NCBI GenBank assembly: GCA_945869715.1
Contig: CAMBPP010000030.1
Coordinates: 1-13,348, forward strand
DNA length: 13,348 nt
Reading direction: 5' to 3'
DNA from: Bifidobacterium breve
GTDB taxonomy: Bacteria; Actinomycetota; Acidimicrobiia; Acidimicrobiales; Ilumatobacteraceae
Under the pieces are notes generated by a model. That model saw only the letters and a list, made by a program, of their open reading frames with translations. It ran no database searches and was not told the origin of the DNA. Both the position numbers and the translations under genes were made by a program. Shown here one piece after another: positions 6,077 to 13,176 of this stretch; the first letter of the stretch is position 1, and each line of letters starts with the position of its first letter.

Positions 6077-6640
6077 ATGTCCAGTGCACCAGCTTTTCCC
6101 CCATTCGACGGATCCGCCCCTCAGCAGCAAAAATTTGCGGCATACCCCGAAATGGGCATTGACCCCGCCAAGCGTTACACCGCAACTATGGAGACCTCAA
6201 TGGGCACCATGGTCATTGCTCTCGACCCCATCAAGTCTCCAAAGACCGTCAACAGCTTTATCTTTCTTGCGTTGAACCATTATTTCGACGGCATTATTTT
6301 CCACCGCATCATCAATGGTTTTGTTTGCCAAGGTGGCGACCCAACTGGCACCGGCACCGGTGGCCCGGGTTACCGCTTTGAAGACGAACTTCCATCAGCT
6401 GGTCAGTATCAAGTGGGTTCATTCGCAATGGCAAACGCTGGGCCAAACACAAATGGCTCACAGTTTTTCATTATCTCTGGCCCCGATGGTTGCCGCTTGC
6501 CACCTGCATATGCGTTGTTTGGCCAAGTTGTTAAAGGTCTCGAAGTTGTTGATGCAATGCAAAAAGTTGCAACAGGTTCTGGCGATCGTCCGAAAACAGA
6601 CGTGGTCATCAACTCAGTCACCATTACCGTCGCCGACTAA
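6077..6640 (+). CDS. Cyclophilin-type peptidyl-prolyl cis-trans isomerase
   Basis: Catalyses cis-trans isomerisation of Xaa-Pro bonds during protein folding. Cyclophilin core motifs are in order: FHR with the catalytic Arg (75-77), QGGDPTGTGTGGPGY (85-99), FAMANAGPNTNGSQFFI (116-132) and LFGQVVKGLEVVD (147-159). The position of the Trp/His loop of cyclosporin-sensitive cyclophilins reads PPAYALFG, so low cyclosporin sensitivity is expected. A roughly 30-residue N-terminal extension precedes the fold. There is no signal peptide or lipobox, so the protein should be cytoplasmic. It starts at ATG 6077 with a leaderless-type promoter. Only 3 nt separate its stop from the GTG of the C26 peptidase gene, so the two form a likely operon. 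Confidence 0.95.
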   Translation: MSSAPAFPPFDGSAPQQQKFAAYPEMGIDPAKRYTATMETSMGTMVIALDPIKSPKTVNSFIFLALNHYFDGIIFHRIINGFVCQGGDPTGTGTGGPGYRFEDELPSAGQYQVGSFAMANAGPNTNGSQFFIISGPDGCRLPPAYALFGQVVKGLEVVDAMQKVATGSGDRPKTDVVINSVTITVAD

Positions 6641-6643
6641 TTC

Positions 6644-7414
6644 GTGGCACCGCTCGTTGCAGTTGCGGGTCGCACAGCAAGTGCGGGAAAAGTTTCTCGC
6701 GATGCAGCCACCTTCGCTGGGCAGCGTTATTTAGATGCAATTCTTCGTGCGGGTGGAGAACCTGTTGTCATTACGCCGCGTGATTTGACGAGTGATGCTG
6801 CGAAAGATGTGATGAGCACCTTCGATGCGTTGTTGCTCATGGGTGGGCCCGATGTTGACCCCGCGTTATATGGCCATGAGCCGCACCCGCGTACTTATGG
6901 TGTAAATGCTCTGCAAGACCATTTCGAAATGGCGTTATTGCATGCAGCGTTGTTGCTAGAAAAGCCAGTTCTCGCAGTGTGCAGGGGAATTCAATTGGTC
7001 AATGTGGCACTAGGCGGAACTTTGCACCAGCACATTGACGACGAATCCAACATTGCACACAAGCCAATTAATTTTCCCGATGGCGAGGAGTTCGCAGTTC
7101 ATTCTGTACGTATTGACGAAGGCTCGCACGTTCATCGTGTTATTGGCGCAAATGAAATTGATGTTGCTTCATTTCATCACCAAGCAATTGATGTATTAGG
7201 TGAAGGTCTCACCGCAGTTGCGTGGTCGAGCGATGGTTTCATTGAGGCAGTGGAACACAACACAAGTTGGTTACTCGCAGTGCAATGGCATCCGGAAGAT
7301 ACCGCTGCCAGCGACCCGTACGCGCAGGCTCTTTATGATGCGGTAGTAGGTGCAGTTAAGTCGCCCTCAATTGCCCAGCGAAATGTGCGAGTAATTACAT
7401 CGCCCAAAGGCTGA
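6644..7414 (+). CDS. Class I glutamine amidotransferase-like gamma-glutamyl hydrolase (peptidase C26, PuuD-like)
   Basis: Hydrolyses gamma-glutamyl amide bonds; PuuD cleaves gamma-glutamyl-GABA in putrescine breakdown. The nucleophile is C113 in the elbow AVCRGIQL (111-118), and the His-Glu pair is in QWHPED (H216, E218). LLLMGGPDVDP (63-73) gives the oxyanion-side glycines. The GTG start lies 3 nt after the cyclophilin stop and no other start fits. The core ends near residue 232, and a tail of about 24 residues (VVGAVKSPSIAQRN onward) is longer than usual. That tail is exactly the part that overlaps the 3' end of the convergent DUF2236 gene by 82 bp. It is the only gene in the window ending in TGA. 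No other puu genes are nearby, so the exact substrate is open. Confidence 0.9.
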   Translation: MAPLVAVAGRTASAGKVSRDAATFAGQRYLDAILRAGGEPVVITPRDLTSDAAKDVMSTFDALLLMGGPDVDPALYGHEPHPRTYGVNALQDHFEMALLHAALLLEKPVLAVCRGIQLVNVALGGTLHQHIDDESNIAHKPINFPDGEEFAVHSVRIDEGSHVHRVIGANEIDVASFHHQAIDVLGEGLTAVAWSSDGFIEAVEHNTSWLLAVQWHPEDTAASDPYAQALYDAVVGAVKSPSIAQRNVRVITSPKG

Positions 7415-8223
7415 GCAACAGCAAATTCCGTGAGGGGAAGATACGGAAGACGTAGCGGAAAGCGCGACCAGGCAGGAAGAAGCGATACTGCGGCAGCAGC
7501 AATGAGCGAATACGCAGCGCGTGCGGGGACCTCGAGGGGTGGTTGAATAATGAGGTATCGCGCTGCATCGCGAGCCTCTTTTGTTGATTTCAATTCACTG
7601 CGGAAGTCGGCAAGTTGTTTGCGCAACTCGGCTTCAGTTGTCGGCGGGTTCGGCACGCCGAGTGCACTTGCAATAACCGACATGTCGGCCACGTAGCCGT
7701 CGCGATCTTTCTGGTCGAGCGACGTTGCGCCGTAACGTTGGTAGGCGGCAAGAAAGCTGTCGACTTCGGCAACATGCACCCATAACAAAAGGTGTGGGTC
7801 ATTTGCCGAGTACGGGCGACCATCGGAGGCAACTCCGGTTACACGCTCGTGAACTGCGAGCACGCGGTTGACCGCTGCTTGGGCTACTTCGGCGGTACCA
7901 AAACTGGTGGACGCCAAGAAATCGGCAGTGCGTTGCAGGCGGCCCCACGGGTCGGCCTTGTAATCGGAGTGAATGGCCACTCCTGCCATGGCAAGCGGGT
8001 GAAGCGACTGAAAGAGAACCGCACGCAGGCCACCAATAAACATTGAGGCATCGCCATGAACGCGGTAAATGGGTCGGTCGGGGGTAAACCAACGAGGGCC
8101 AGGAGCGGTCATGAGGTCTTGAGCCTTGGTGGAGCTATCGGGGCCAACCACGCGTTCGCGAATGTTGTCTGCAATGAGTTTGCGAACTGATTCGATGCAC
8201 TCGGTGATCTCGATGGTTGCCAT
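7333..8223 (-). CDS. DUF2236 / MpaB-family oxygenase-like protein
   Basis: Belongs to the family of the latex-clearing protein Lcp and mycophenolate-pathway MpaB, b-type heme or metal oxygenases; most bacterial members have no known substrate. The family pattern is clear: HGDASMFIGGLRAVLFQSLHP (56-76), GVAIHSDYKADPWGRLQRT (81-99), VHERVTG (124-130) and YSANDPHLLLWVHVAEVDSF (138-157). Candidate heme or metal histidines are H75, H85, H125, H144 and H150. There is no signal peptide. ATG 8223 is supported by CAAGAT 6 nt upstream and by a second possible -10 box (TACGCT) in the shared palindrome at 8238-8247. It diverges from the AI-2E permease gene with 30 bp between the starts. The 3' end runs 82 bp into the opposite-strand C26 peptidase gene. 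Confidence 0.88.
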   Translation of the reverse strand: MATIEITECIESVRKLIADNIRERVVGPDSSTKAQDLMTAPGPRWFTPDRPIYRVHGDASMFIGGLRAVLFQSLHPLAMAGVAIHSDYKADPWGRLQRTADFLASTSFGTAEVAQAAVNRVLAVHERVTGVASDGRPYSANDPHLLLWVHVAEVDSFLAAYQRYGATSLDQKDRDGYVADMSVIASALGVPNPPTTEAELRKQLADFRSELKSTKEARDAARYLIIQPPLEVPARAAYSLIAAAAVSLLPAWSRFPLRLPYLPLTEFAVAQPLGDVITRTFRWAIEGDLTAPTTAS

Positions 8224-8237
8224 GGGCTTATCTTGAC

Positions 8238-8247
8238 AGCGTACGCT
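8238..8247. promoter_or_regulatory. Palindromic bidirectional -10 element (AGCGTACGCT)
   Basis: A perfect 10-bp palindrome in the 30-bp gap between two divergent genes. Its plus strand contains TACGCT (8242-8247), 6 nt before ATG 8254; its minus strand contains TACGCT (8238-8243), 14 nt before the DUF2236 ATG. Symmetrical overlapping -10 boxes are a known basis of divergent transcription in bacteria. CAAGAT, 6 nt before the DUF2236 ATG, is an alternative minus-strand -10 box. Confidence 0.55.
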
Positions 8248-8253
8248 TCACAT

Positions 8254-9405
8254 ATGTCGTCTCCAGGTGAAGAAAACATACCGCTGTCTGAAAAAAACCG
8301 AGTGGGCTCCACACGGTGGCTCATCAGGGCAGCTGCCATTTTCTGGGTGGGGTTCTTGGTCATGGTGGCAACCCGCCATTCCATTAACCGCCTGACAAAC
8401 CTCTTCATTTTGCTGTTGGTTTCCCTCTTTCTCGCATTTGCCATTGAACCAGGTGTGAACAAATTGGAAGCGCGCGGATGGAAACGTGGTCGGGCAACAA
8501 TCAGCATTGTCTTGAGTGTCGTGGTCTTGGCGGTGGCATTCTTAGCGCTGTTTGCAACGTTAGTGGCGAGCCAGATGGCTGACCTTTTGCAGAACAGCGA
8601 GAAATATGTGAATGAGTCGGTGTCATTTATCAACGACACATTCAATGCAAAAATCAACCCACAAGAAGTCAATGACAAAATCTCAGACCCGAATGGGCCG
8701 GTGCAGAAATTTATTGATTCGCAGCAAGACAAAGTAATCAACTTGTCGGTGCAAGCTCTTGGCGCTCTCTTGCAAGCTTTTTCAGTTCTGCTCTTTACTT
8801 TCTACATCGTTGCTGATGGGCCAAAATTGCGCCGCGCCTTGTGTTCGCGGCTAGCGCCCGATCGACAACGCCGGGTGCTCGCAGGTTGGGAAATTGCAGT
8901 GAATAAAACTGGCGGTTACTTGTATTCGCGGGCATTGCTCGCATTGCTCTCAAGCTTTTTCCACTGGATTGCATTCCAAGCAATTGGCACGCCAGCACCT
9001 ATTGCAATGGCGCTATGGGTGGGTGTGGTCTCACAGTTCCTACCCGTCGTGGGAACTTATGTTGCAGGTGTTCTTCCTGTGGTCCTGAGTTTTATAAATC
9101 ATCCCGCATCTGCGCTTTTCGTTATTGGGTTCATCTTGGTTTATCAGCAAGTTGAGAATTATTTCTTTTCACCACGCATTACTGCTCGCACCATGGAACT
9201 GCATCCAGCGCTTGCATTTGGTTCAGCAATTGCTGGTGCCGCGGTGCTCGGGCCGGTTGGTGCTGTGCTTGCATTACCCGCAGCCGCCATGATTCAGGCG
9301 ATTTCTAGTGAATGGGGAATGCGCCATGAAGTAATTGAAAGCCCACTCACGCATGTTGTGCCTGCCAAAGAACGCGTGCGACGTGTAAAGAAGAATCGCA
9401 ATTAA
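8254..9405 (+). CDS. AI-2E family transporter (PF01594-type permease)
   Basis: Multi-span inner-membrane protein; relatives include TqsA (AI-2 export) and Na+/H+ antiporter-like members, and the substrate cannot be read from sequence. Hydrophobic segments lie at about 23-40, 48-65, 82-105, 166-186, 226-244, 247-263, 267-281, 285-298 and 318-347. The usual extracytoplasmic stretch falls between the third and fourth (about 106-165). Family signatures are SQFLPVVGTYVAGVLP (260-275), QQVENYFFSPRI (298-309) and LGPVGAVLALPAAA (332-345). The C-terminus is basic (RVRRVKKN). I prefer ATG 8254 to an in-frame TTG at 8233, because TACGCT lies 6 nt before the ATG and the TTG has neither an SD site nor a suitably placed -10 box. 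The downstream MBL gene starts 3 nt after the stop. Confidence 0.92.
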   Translation: MSSPGEENIPLSEKNRVGSTRWLIRAAAIFWVGFLVMVATRHSINRLTNLFILLLVSLFLAFAIEPGVNKLEARGWKRGRATISIVLSVVVLAVAFLALFATLVASQMADLLQNSEKYVNESVSFINDTFNAKINPQEVNDKISDPNGPVQKFIDSQQDKVINLSVQALGALLQAFSVLLFTFYIVADGPKLRRALCSRLAPDRQRRVLAGWEIAVNKTGGYLYSRALLALLSSFFHWIAFQAIGTPAPIAMALWVGVVSQFLPVVGTYVAGVLPVVLSFINHPASALFVIGFILVYQQVENYFFSPRITARTMELHPALAFGSAIAGAAVLGPVGAVLALPAAAMIQAISSEWGMRHEVIESPLTHVVPAKERVRRVKKNRN

Positions 9406-9408
9406 GTA

Positions 9409-10365
9409 ATGCCTATTCCTTTTGTGCCTGCACTAGAGAATGTGCAATATGGTTCATGTGAACAGGTGTCGCCGCTCATTCGGCGGGTAATAGCCAATAA
9501 CCCTTCAAAATTCACGTATCGCGGTACGGGCACATACATCGTGGGCAAAGGTGATGTTGTTGTTATAGACCCAGGCCCCATTCTTGACTCTCATCGAACG
9601 GCATTAGAAGATGCATTACGAGGTGAACGTGTGGTGGGCATCGTGGCAACACACTGCCATGGCGATCATTCGCCGCTTGCGCAGTGGATGAAAGAAACCT
9701 ACGGTGCGCCAACTTACGCATTTGGCCCACATCCGTATTATGAAGTAGTTGCAGATGATGATAACGATGACGAAAAAAATTTTGTTGACACATCTGGCGC
9801 AGAAACTGATGTGCGCGAGCACGTAGATACCGCATTTGTCCCTGATGTCTTGGTGAAAGACGGCGAGAAGTTTCTCACGGTGGGCAATTGGTCGTTAACG
9901 GGTGTGCATACTCCTGGCCACACATCGAACCACTTATGTATTGCTCTCGATGCCGAAGAGGCTCTCTTCACAGGTGATCACATTATGGGGTGGAGTACAA
10001 CTGTGGTGACCCCGCCCGATGGTGACATGCGCAACTACTTTGACTCCGTCCGTAAATTGCAGGGGCGCAACGACAAGGTGCTCTGGCCAACACATGGAAA
10101 CCCCGTTACAGACCCGCAACCTTTTTTGCGGGCATATTTGGAACATCGAGAAGAACGTGAAGTGCAAGTACTTGAACAAGTGCGCGCAGGAGTAAGCACC
10201 ATTAAGAAAATCGTGGAAGTTCTTTATGCCGACGTGCACAAGGAACTTCATAAGGCTGCGAGCCGAAGTGTTTACGCACATCTCATTAAACTGAACGAAG
10301 ATGGCCTTGTGGCAGTAGCTAATGGTGAAGCACTAACAAAGAAAAGTATCTACTTGCCGAAGTAG
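9409..10365 (+). CDS. MBL-fold metallohydrolase, LACTB2-like, with C-terminal winged helix
   Basis: Zinc hydrolase of the metallo-beta-lactamase superfamily. The metal-binding motif is THCHGDH (H82, H84, D86, H87), completed by H171 in TPGHTSNH, D190 in FTGDH and H229 in PTHGNP. The C-terminal part (about 245-318) looks like the helical/winged-helix domain of LACTB2-type proteins, which act as endoribonucleases or thioesterase-like hydrolases; the substrate here is unknown. An acidic insert (DDDNDDEKNFVDTSG, 116-130) lies between the metal motif and the middle of the fold. The start follows the AI-2E stop by 3 nt (TAAGTAATG) with no SD, so it depends on coupling with the upstream gene. There is no signal peptide. 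Confidence 0.9.
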   Translation: MPIPFVPALENVQYGSCEQVSPLIRRVIANNPSKFTYRGTGTYIVGKGDVVVIDPGPILDSHRTALEDALRGERVVGIVATHCHGDHSPLAQWMKETYGAPTYAFGPHPYYEVVADDDNDDEKNFVDTSGAETDVREHVDTAFVPDVLVKDGEKFLTVGNWSLTGVHTPGHTSNHLCIALDAEEALFTGDHIMGWSTTVVTPPDGDMRNYFDSVRKLQGRNDKVLWPTHGNPVTDPQPFLRAYLEHREEREVQVLEQVRAGVSTIKKIVEVLYADVHKELHKAASRSVYAHLIKLNEDGLVAVANGEALTKKSIYLPK

Positions 10366-10392
10366 TTCCAAGTTTCAGTACTCAAGCGTTGC

Positions 10393-10398
10393 TACTGT
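10393..10398 (+). promoter_or_regulatory. -10 box for a leaderless start of the L,D-transpeptidase gene
   Basis: TACTGT ends 6 nt before GTG 10405. No SD is present, and only 39 nt separate this gene from the MBL stop. Confidence 0.55.
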
Positions 10399-10404
10399 AA
10401 ATAT

Positions 10405-11082
10405 GTGAAGACGCAAACGCTTGTGAAATTGTTGGCACCAGTTGCTGCTGTCATCATTTTTGGTGGGGTCATCGCCGTTGCTGCATCGGGTGAATCATCA
10501 AGCAGTGCTTCTGTTACATCGACCACGTCAACAACCGTTGCTCCAACAACCACAACGGTTCCAGTCACAACTATTCCTGAAACCACCACGACAACTACCC
10601 CCGGGCCAACCACCACCACAGTGGTGGTCTATTCACGTGAGAACCCGCGTCCAGTTCCGGAAAAGTCGGGCAAGGGTAGGCGCATTGTTTACGCGAACAT
10701 GGACAACTGGGTATGGATCATTGAAGAAGATGGAACCGTTGCTCTGTCGGTTCCTGTCTCAGGTATGAAACTTGTGCCTAAGCCCAAAACATACAACGTA
10801 TTTAGTAAGAGCGAATTTTCACAGAGCATCTTTTTTCCTGAAATTAAAATGAAGTGGTCAACTCGTTTCGCCATTAGCCCCAATGGCAAGAACACCATCG
10901 CATTTCATGAAATTCCTACCTGTGCGTGGACCGGTGGCCACTGCAATGTGAAAGGCCTCATGCAAACCGAAGAACAACTCGGCACGTTCCAAAGCGGGGG
11001 TTGTATTCGCATGGCGGCGCGTGATGCCGAGTTCCTCTTTAATTGGGTAGAGATGGGAACCAAAGTAGTAGTGCTCGTTTAG
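10405..11082 (+). CDS. Exported L,D-transpeptidase (YkuD domain) with Thr-rich linker
   Basis: Cross-links peptidoglycan through 3-3 bridges or attaches proteins to it, acting outside the membrane. The N-terminus MKTQTLVKLLAPVAAVIIFGGVIAVAASG is a membrane anchor or signal peptide with Lys at 2 and 8. A low-complexity Thr/Pro/Val linker (36-72) would span the wall. The catalytic domain (about 92-225) holds the catalytic Cys in SGGCIRM (C200, 197-203) with H168 in IAFHEIP upstream. Two extra cysteines (C173, C180) could form a disulfide outside the cell. The start is GTG 10405 with TACTGT 6 nt upstream; there is no SD. It stands alone in orientation between the MBL gene and the convergent FMN reductase, whose stop is 6 bp away. 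Confidence 0.92.
   Translation: MKTQTLVKLLAPVAAVIIFGGVIAVAASGESSSSASVTSTTSTTVAPTTTTVPVTTIPETTTTTTPGPTTTTVVVYSRENPRPVPEKSGKGRRIVYANMDNWVWIIEEDGTVALSVPVSGMKLVPKPKTYNVFSKSEFSQSIFFPEIKMKWSTRFAISPNGKNTIAFHEIPTCAWTGGHCNVKGLMQTEEQLGTFQSGGCIRMAARDAEFLFNWVEMGTKVVVLV
10510..10620 (+). repeat. ACC/ACA-rich low-complexity tract coding for the Thr-rich linker
   Basis: Imperfect repeats of ACC, ACA, ACG and ACT codons with GTT, CCA and GAA interruptions encode residues 36-72 of the L,D-transpeptidase. The tract is internally repetitive and likely to vary in length between strains. Confidence 0.8.
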
Positions 11083-11088
11083 CGCGAG

Positions 11089-11622
11089 CTATTGGCAACT
11101 CTGCAGAATATGTGTGTAGACCGATGTGAGCGTTGCGTCATCGCCTGACTTCGCTGCATTCAACGTTTCGTGAATATTTGGTAGCAGAACCTCGTCGCCA
11201 ACAACCACTGCTTGTATGGCAGTAAAGCCGAGGCGCAGGTATTCCACAGCGTTCTTCCCGCCTCGTGGTGAAGGTGCTGAACCAATAATGAAAACTTTCT
11301 TTCCTAAGAACACATGCGCGCCGTAAGGACGGCTCATCCAGTCGAACCAGTTCTTCACAGGGCCAGGAATGCCGTAGTTGTATTCAGGTGTAGCCACAAC
11401 AACGAAGTCACTTGCCGCAATTTCTGCGCGGGCCGCAGCGACAACGGCAGGAGGAGTGTCGGTGTCGAGGTCTTGGTTATAAAGGGGAAGCTGACCTAGG
11501 TAATGACTGTGCGCCACATTCGCCTGACCGTTGGCGAACTGGGCAAAGTGCTCAAGTATTGCGGTATTGAAACTTCCTGCGCGTAATGAGCCAGAAATGG
11601 TGAGAAAAGTAGGCAAAGACAT
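11089..11622 (-). CDS. NAD(P)H-dependent FMN reductase (flavodoxin-like fold)
   Basis: Cytoplasmic flavoprotein that reduces FMN or quinone-like acceptors with NAD(P)H. The FMN phosphate loop is GSLRAGSFN (11-19), and PEYNYGIPGPVKNWFDW (79-95) is the family signature binding the isoalloxazine. GSAPSPRGGKNA (114-125) fits the third flavin loop. The 177-residue length is typical. ATG 11622 has TATTCT 6 nt upstream and no SD. It diverges from the acyl-CoA synthetase gene with 54 bp between the starts. A supply of reduced flavin could serve the neighbouring oxidoreductase, but that link is only positional. Confidence 0.93.
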   Translation of the reverse strand: MSLPTFLTISGSLRAGSFNTAILEHFAQFANGQANVAHSHYLGQLPLYNQDLDTDTPPAVVAAARAEIAASDFVVVATPEYNYGIPGPVKNWFDWMSRPYGAHVFLGKKVFIIGSAPSPRGGKNAVEYLRLGFTAIQAVVVGDEVLLPNIHETLNAAKSGDDATLTSVYTHILQSCQ

Positions 11623-11628
11623 GCCAAT

Positions 11629-11634
11629 AGAATA
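11629..11634 (-). promoter_or_regulatory. -10 box for a leaderless start of the FMN reductase gene
   Basis: TATTCT on the minus strand, 6 nt before ATG 11622. No SD and no clear -35 box are visible. Confidence 0.6.
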
Positions 11635-11676
11635 CGGCAGGCATTGTGCGGCTACCTTTTTGTGGGGGTATCACTT

Positions 11677-13176
11677 ATGAACTTGGCAAAAATTGGTGAG
11701 TATTGGGCGCGTTGGCGACCAAATGACATTGCAATCAAGTTTGGTGGCGTATCTACTTCGTGGCGCGAGCTTGATACACACACAAATGAGTTAGCGGCAG
11801 GCCTTGTTGAACGCGGTATTGGCCGTGGCGACCGCATTGGTTTGTTACTCACGAACTGTCTGGAATGGATTGAACTCAGTGTCGCCGCTTGGAAAATTGG
11901 GGCAGTCATTGTTCCTATTAATACACGCTTCACTGCACCTGAAGTTGCCTACGTGGTGTCTGATGCCGGTTGCAAACTGCTTTTCACCAACGAAGCATTG
12001 AGTGCTGCCACAACTGAAGTATTTGGCTCATGCCCCGTTATTCGCGTTGAAGACCTAGGGCAAATATTTGTAACTGGCGGAAGTGTTGGAATTGCCGACA
12101 CGCTTGATTCCGAACCATCATTTATTTGTTATACCAGTGGAACTACTGGTGACCCAAAGGGCGCGGTGCTCACACATGGTTCGTTCAATGCGGCGTCACA
12201 GAGTTGGGCACAAGCACTTGAACTCACACCCAAAGACAAACTCATCTTGCCCTTCCCACTCGCATTCACTGGTGGGTTGGCGCTGTGCCTGTTCACTTAC
12301 TGGTCGGGTGGCACCTTGTTGCTTGAGCCAATGGTTGATACCGATCGCATTTTCGACCTCTTTGAACAAGAAGGTGCAACTGCACTCATGGCAGTGCCAG
12401 TGATTCACCAACAAGTAGTAGACCACCCACGTTTTGCTACTGCGAATCTGGCATCGTGGCGCATTGCCTGTGCAGGTGGTGCACCAGTTCCACCGACATT
12501 GTTGAAAGCAGTGCAAGCACGTGGCGTTCCCATGTTGCAGATGTTCAGCCTCACCGAATCGTCTGCTGCCGGAACGTTATTGCCGAATGCCGATGCCCTA
12601 CGCAAAGTGGGTTCTGCAGGTATCCCTATTATTCACGGCGGTCTAAAAATTGCCGACGATGACGACAATGAAGTTCCTGTTGGTGAAGTAGGTGAAATAC
12701 TTTTGTCGGGCCCGCACGTGATGGCGGGCTATTGGAACAACCCCGAAGCATCTATCGCCGCGCTTCGCGGTGGTTGGCTCCACACCGGAGACCTTGGTCG
12801 TGTTGACGAAGAGGGTTACCTCTACGTCGTCGACCGCAAAAAAGATATGCTCATTTCTGGTGGGCTCAATGTGTACCCAGCAGAAATTGAACGTGTACTC
12901 GCTGGCATGCCCGGAATTATTGAAGTTGCAGTTATTGGTGTGCCGCACGAAAAGTGGGGCGAAGCTCCTGCAGTAGTGGTATTCACCGGCGGTGCAGAAG
13001 TAAAGGCTGAAGATGTTCTTGCACGTTGCAAAGCGCAACTTGCCGACTTTAAATTGCCGCGATACTTCCATGTGAGCCCAACTCCGTTGCCACGCAACAT
13101 GTCGGGAAAAATTCTCAAGCGTGAATTAAAAATTGAACTTGCTCACCTCCCGCAAACAAGTAAGGCAATTCGTTAA
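11677..13176 (+). CDS. Acyl-CoA synthetase / fatty-acid-CoA ligase (ANL superfamily)
   Basis: Activates a carboxylic acid to acyl-AMP and then acyl-CoA. Motifs in order are the P-loop YTSGTTGDPKG (152-162), QMFSLTESS (288-296, A5), WLHTGDLGRVDEEGYLYVVD (367-386, A7 with D372), RKKDMLISGGLNVYPAEIE (387-405, A8 hinge) and the adenylation lysine K478 in NMSGKILKREL. At 499 residues it is complete. I start at ATG 11677 because MNLAKIGEYWARWRPNDIAI matches the family N-terminus; an in-frame TTG at 11644 adds 11 unlikely residues. GGGGG lies 8 nt before the ATG as a weak SD. The substrate cannot be read; fatty, aromatic or sterol side-chain acids are all possible. The stop overlaps the LLM oxidoreductase ATG by one base (TAATG), so the two are coupled and probably in one catabolic pathway. 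Confidence 0.94.
   Translation: MNLAKIGEYWARWRPNDIAIKFGGVSTSWRELDTHTNELAAGLVERGIGRGDRIGLLLTNCLEWIELSVAAWKIGAVIVPINTRFTAPEVAYVVSDAGCKLLFTNEALSAATTEVFGSCPVIRVEDLGQIFVTGGSVGIADTLDSEPSFICYTSGTTGDPKGAVLTHGSFNAASQSWAQALELTPKDKLILPFPLAFTGGLALCLFTYWSGGTLLLEPMVDTDRIFDLFEQEGATALMAVPVIHQQVVDHPRFATANLASWRIACAGGAPVPPTLLKAVQARGVPMLQMFSLTESSAAGTLLPNADALRKVGSAGIPIIHGGLKIADDDDNEVPVGEVGEILLSGPHVMAGYWNNPEASIAALRGGWLHTGDLGRVDEEGYLYVVDRKKDMLISGGLNVYPAEIERVLAGMPGIIEVAVIGVPHEKWGEAPAVVVFTGGAEVKAEDVLARCKAQLADFKLPRYFHVSPTPLPRNMSGKILKRELKIELAHLPQTSKAIR

Noticed and set aside
7412..7414. In-frame TGA of the C26 peptidase as a possible selenocysteine codon, given tRNA-Sec in the window.
   Set aside because: The protein is already longer than its family at this point, the next codons run antisense to DUF2236, and I see no SECIS-like hairpin directly after it.
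8233..8238. TTGACA as a -35 box of the AI-2E promoter.
   Set aside because: Only 3 nt separate it from the TACGCT box; spacing of 16-18 is needed, and no other -10 fits.
8109..8741. A 210-codon minus-strand open frame antisense to the AI-2E permease gene.
   Set aside because: Its translation has no recognisable domain, and the plus-strand protein shows clear PF01594 motifs across the region; it is a shadow frame.
10510..10620. Possible CRISPR or satellite-like repeat.
   Set aside because: The repetitive tract is an in-frame Thr-rich linker of the L,D-transpeptidase with no constant repeat/spacer structure.
12643..13071. A 142-codon minus-strand open frame inside the acyl-CoA synthetase gene.
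   Set aside because: It lies opposite the A7-A8 motifs of a clear ANL enzyme; no independent evidence of coding.
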